A stretch of DNA of 7,480 nt, taken from assembly GCA_017308345.1 (NCBI GenBank), contig JAFKFE010000225.1, positions 1 to 7,480 on the forward strand, in the 5' to 3' direction. The DNA comes from Alphaproteobacteria bacterium. Lineage in GTDB: Bacteria; Pseudomonadota; Alphaproteobacteria; Rhizobiales; Rhizobiaceae. The stretch's first letter is position 1; each line of letters opens with the position of its first letter. The translations under genes and the position numbers were made by a program. Under the pieces are notes generated by a model. It was given only the letters and a program-made list of their open reading frames with translations. It made no database searches and was not told the DNA's origin. This document shows positions 6,778 to 7,480 of this stretch, piece by piece.

Positions 6778-7480
6778 CCGCTCGCCGACCGCCATGCGGC
6801 GCTCGAGGAAGGCGCCGTAGCGGGACAGGCTGAAGACGAAGACGAAGTAGATGAAGGCGATAAAGGCATAGACCTCGACATAGGCGAAGCGCCATTCGCC
6901 GGTGCCATAGGCGGCGTTGCCGGAGGCCAGGATCTCGAAGAAGCCGACGATGACCACCAGCGAGGTTTCCTTGAACGAGATGACGAACTGATTGATCGTC
7001 GCCGGCAGCGCGTTGCGCATCGCCTGCGGCAGAAGGATGCGGCCGATGCGCTGCCAGTAGCCCATGCCGAGCGCCATGGCGGCTTCTTCCTGCCCTGCGG
7101 GAACACCTTGCATGCCGCCTCTGACGATCTCGGCCTGGTAGGCCGAGAAGAACAGGGCCGAGCCCAGGATCACCCGGTAGAGCTTGTCGCCCACCAGCCA
7201 TTGCGGCAGGGCGAAAGGCAGGACGATGGCGAAGGTGAACAGGATCGAGATCAGCGGCAGCGAACGGACCCCATCGATGATGATGCCGGTGGTCCGCGAT
7301 ATCCAGGGCAATTCCGAGCGGCGCATCAGCGCCAGGCAGATCGCGAGCGGGAAGCCGATCAGGCAAGTGGTCACGAAGATGAAGAGGGTGAGCGCCAGGC
7401 CGCCCCAGGCTTCCTCGCCGACATAGGGAAGGCCGAGCACGCCACCCTTCATCAGCACGTAATAGAGGGCCGTGCCCGTT
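6775..7480 (-). CDS. aapM: Amino-acid ABC transporter permease, AapM/BztC-like, partial, N-terminus outside window
   Basis: The C-terminal 234 residues of an inner-membrane permease of the HisM/AapM type are visible, and the frame is open to the window edge. From a GTG codon at 7458, hydrophobic segments lie at about 22-45, 59-84, 97-109, 156-178 and 193-212. The cytoplasmic EAA loop that docks the ATPase is [23 protein letters not shown] (about 124-146). The order [35 protein letters not shown] and a final [11 protein letters not shown] is typical of AapM. Full AapM proteins have about 380 residues with extra N-terminal helices, so the GTG (and an ATG at 7452) are probably internal; residues [13 protein letters not shown] run in from the edge. 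The stop is followed within 10 bases by the ATPase. By the aapJQMP order, a binding protein and a second permease should lie just beyond base 7480. An ordinary shorter HisM-like permease remains possible. Confidence 0.9.
   Translation of the reverse strand, partial: TGTALYYVLMKGGVLGLPYVGEEAWGGLALTLFIFVTTCLIGFPLAICLALMRRSELPWISRTTGIIIDGVRSLPLISILFTFAIVLPFALPQWLVGDKLYRVILGSALFFSAYQAEIVRGGMQGVPAGQEEAAMALGMGYWQRIGRILLPQAMRNALPATINQFVISFKETSLVVIVGFFEILASGNAAYGTGEWRFAYVEVYAFIAFIYFVFVFSLSRYGAFLERRMAVGER

Noticed and set aside
6765..7106. 114-codon N-terminal extension of the ABC ATPase frame
   Set aside because: It is an Arg/Ser-rich reading of the permease gene in another frame. A near-perfect Shine-Dalgarno points to the ATG at 6764.
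7450..7458. GTG (7458) or ATG (7452) as the true permease start
   Set aside because: The frame continues upstream to the window edge with AapM-like residues, and AapM proteins are much longer. These codons are probably internal.

Overview
The window is GC-rich (roughly 65% by eye). All six genes I can support lie on the minus strand, so transcription runs from the high-coordinate end toward base 1. The GC content, the codon choice and the close resemblance of the transporter parts to the rhizobial general amino-acid permease (Aap family) suggest a chromosomal or accessory catabolic region of an alphaproteobacterium of the Rhizobiales, perhaps Mesorhizobium-like. The organism call is inference from remembered family similarity, not from a search.

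Layout in transcription order. (1) 7480-6775: C-terminal part of an AapM/BztC-like amino-acid ABC permease; its start is outside the window. (2) 6764-6000: AapP-like ATPase, 10 bases after the permease, with a near-perfect Shine-Dalgarno sequence that overlaps the permease stop. (3) 5946-4540: FAD-dependent D-2-hydroxyacid dehydrogenase of the GlcD/D2HGDH/Dld type, 53 bases downstream. (4) A 118-base gap (4422-4539) with a 7-bp hairpin. (5) 4421-2751: ThDP-dependent enzyme of the acetolactate synthase/benzoylformate decarboxylase superfamily. (6) 2754-658: HyuA, the ATP-binding subunit of a hydantoinase/oxoprolinase/ketone-carboxylase type enzyme. (7) 661 to beyond base 1: HyuB, its partner subunit, cut by the window edge. 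Genes 5-6 and 6-7 each overlap by an ATGA.

The genes read as one uptake-and-catabolism module. An amino-acid-like solute is imported, an FAD enzyme can oxidise a D-2-hydroxyacid to a 2-oxoacid, a ThDP enzyme can decarboxylate or ligate a 2-oxoacid, and an ATP-dependent HyuAB enzyme opens a lactam or imide ring or carboxylates a carbonyl compound. The substrate cannot be read from the sequence. The most interesting point is the translational coupling of the ThDP enzyme to HyuAB beside a dedicated transporter, a combination I cannot assign to a named pathway. I see no RNA genes, insertion sequences, CRISPR arrays or regulator gene in the window. The main promoter probably lies upstream, beyond base 7480.
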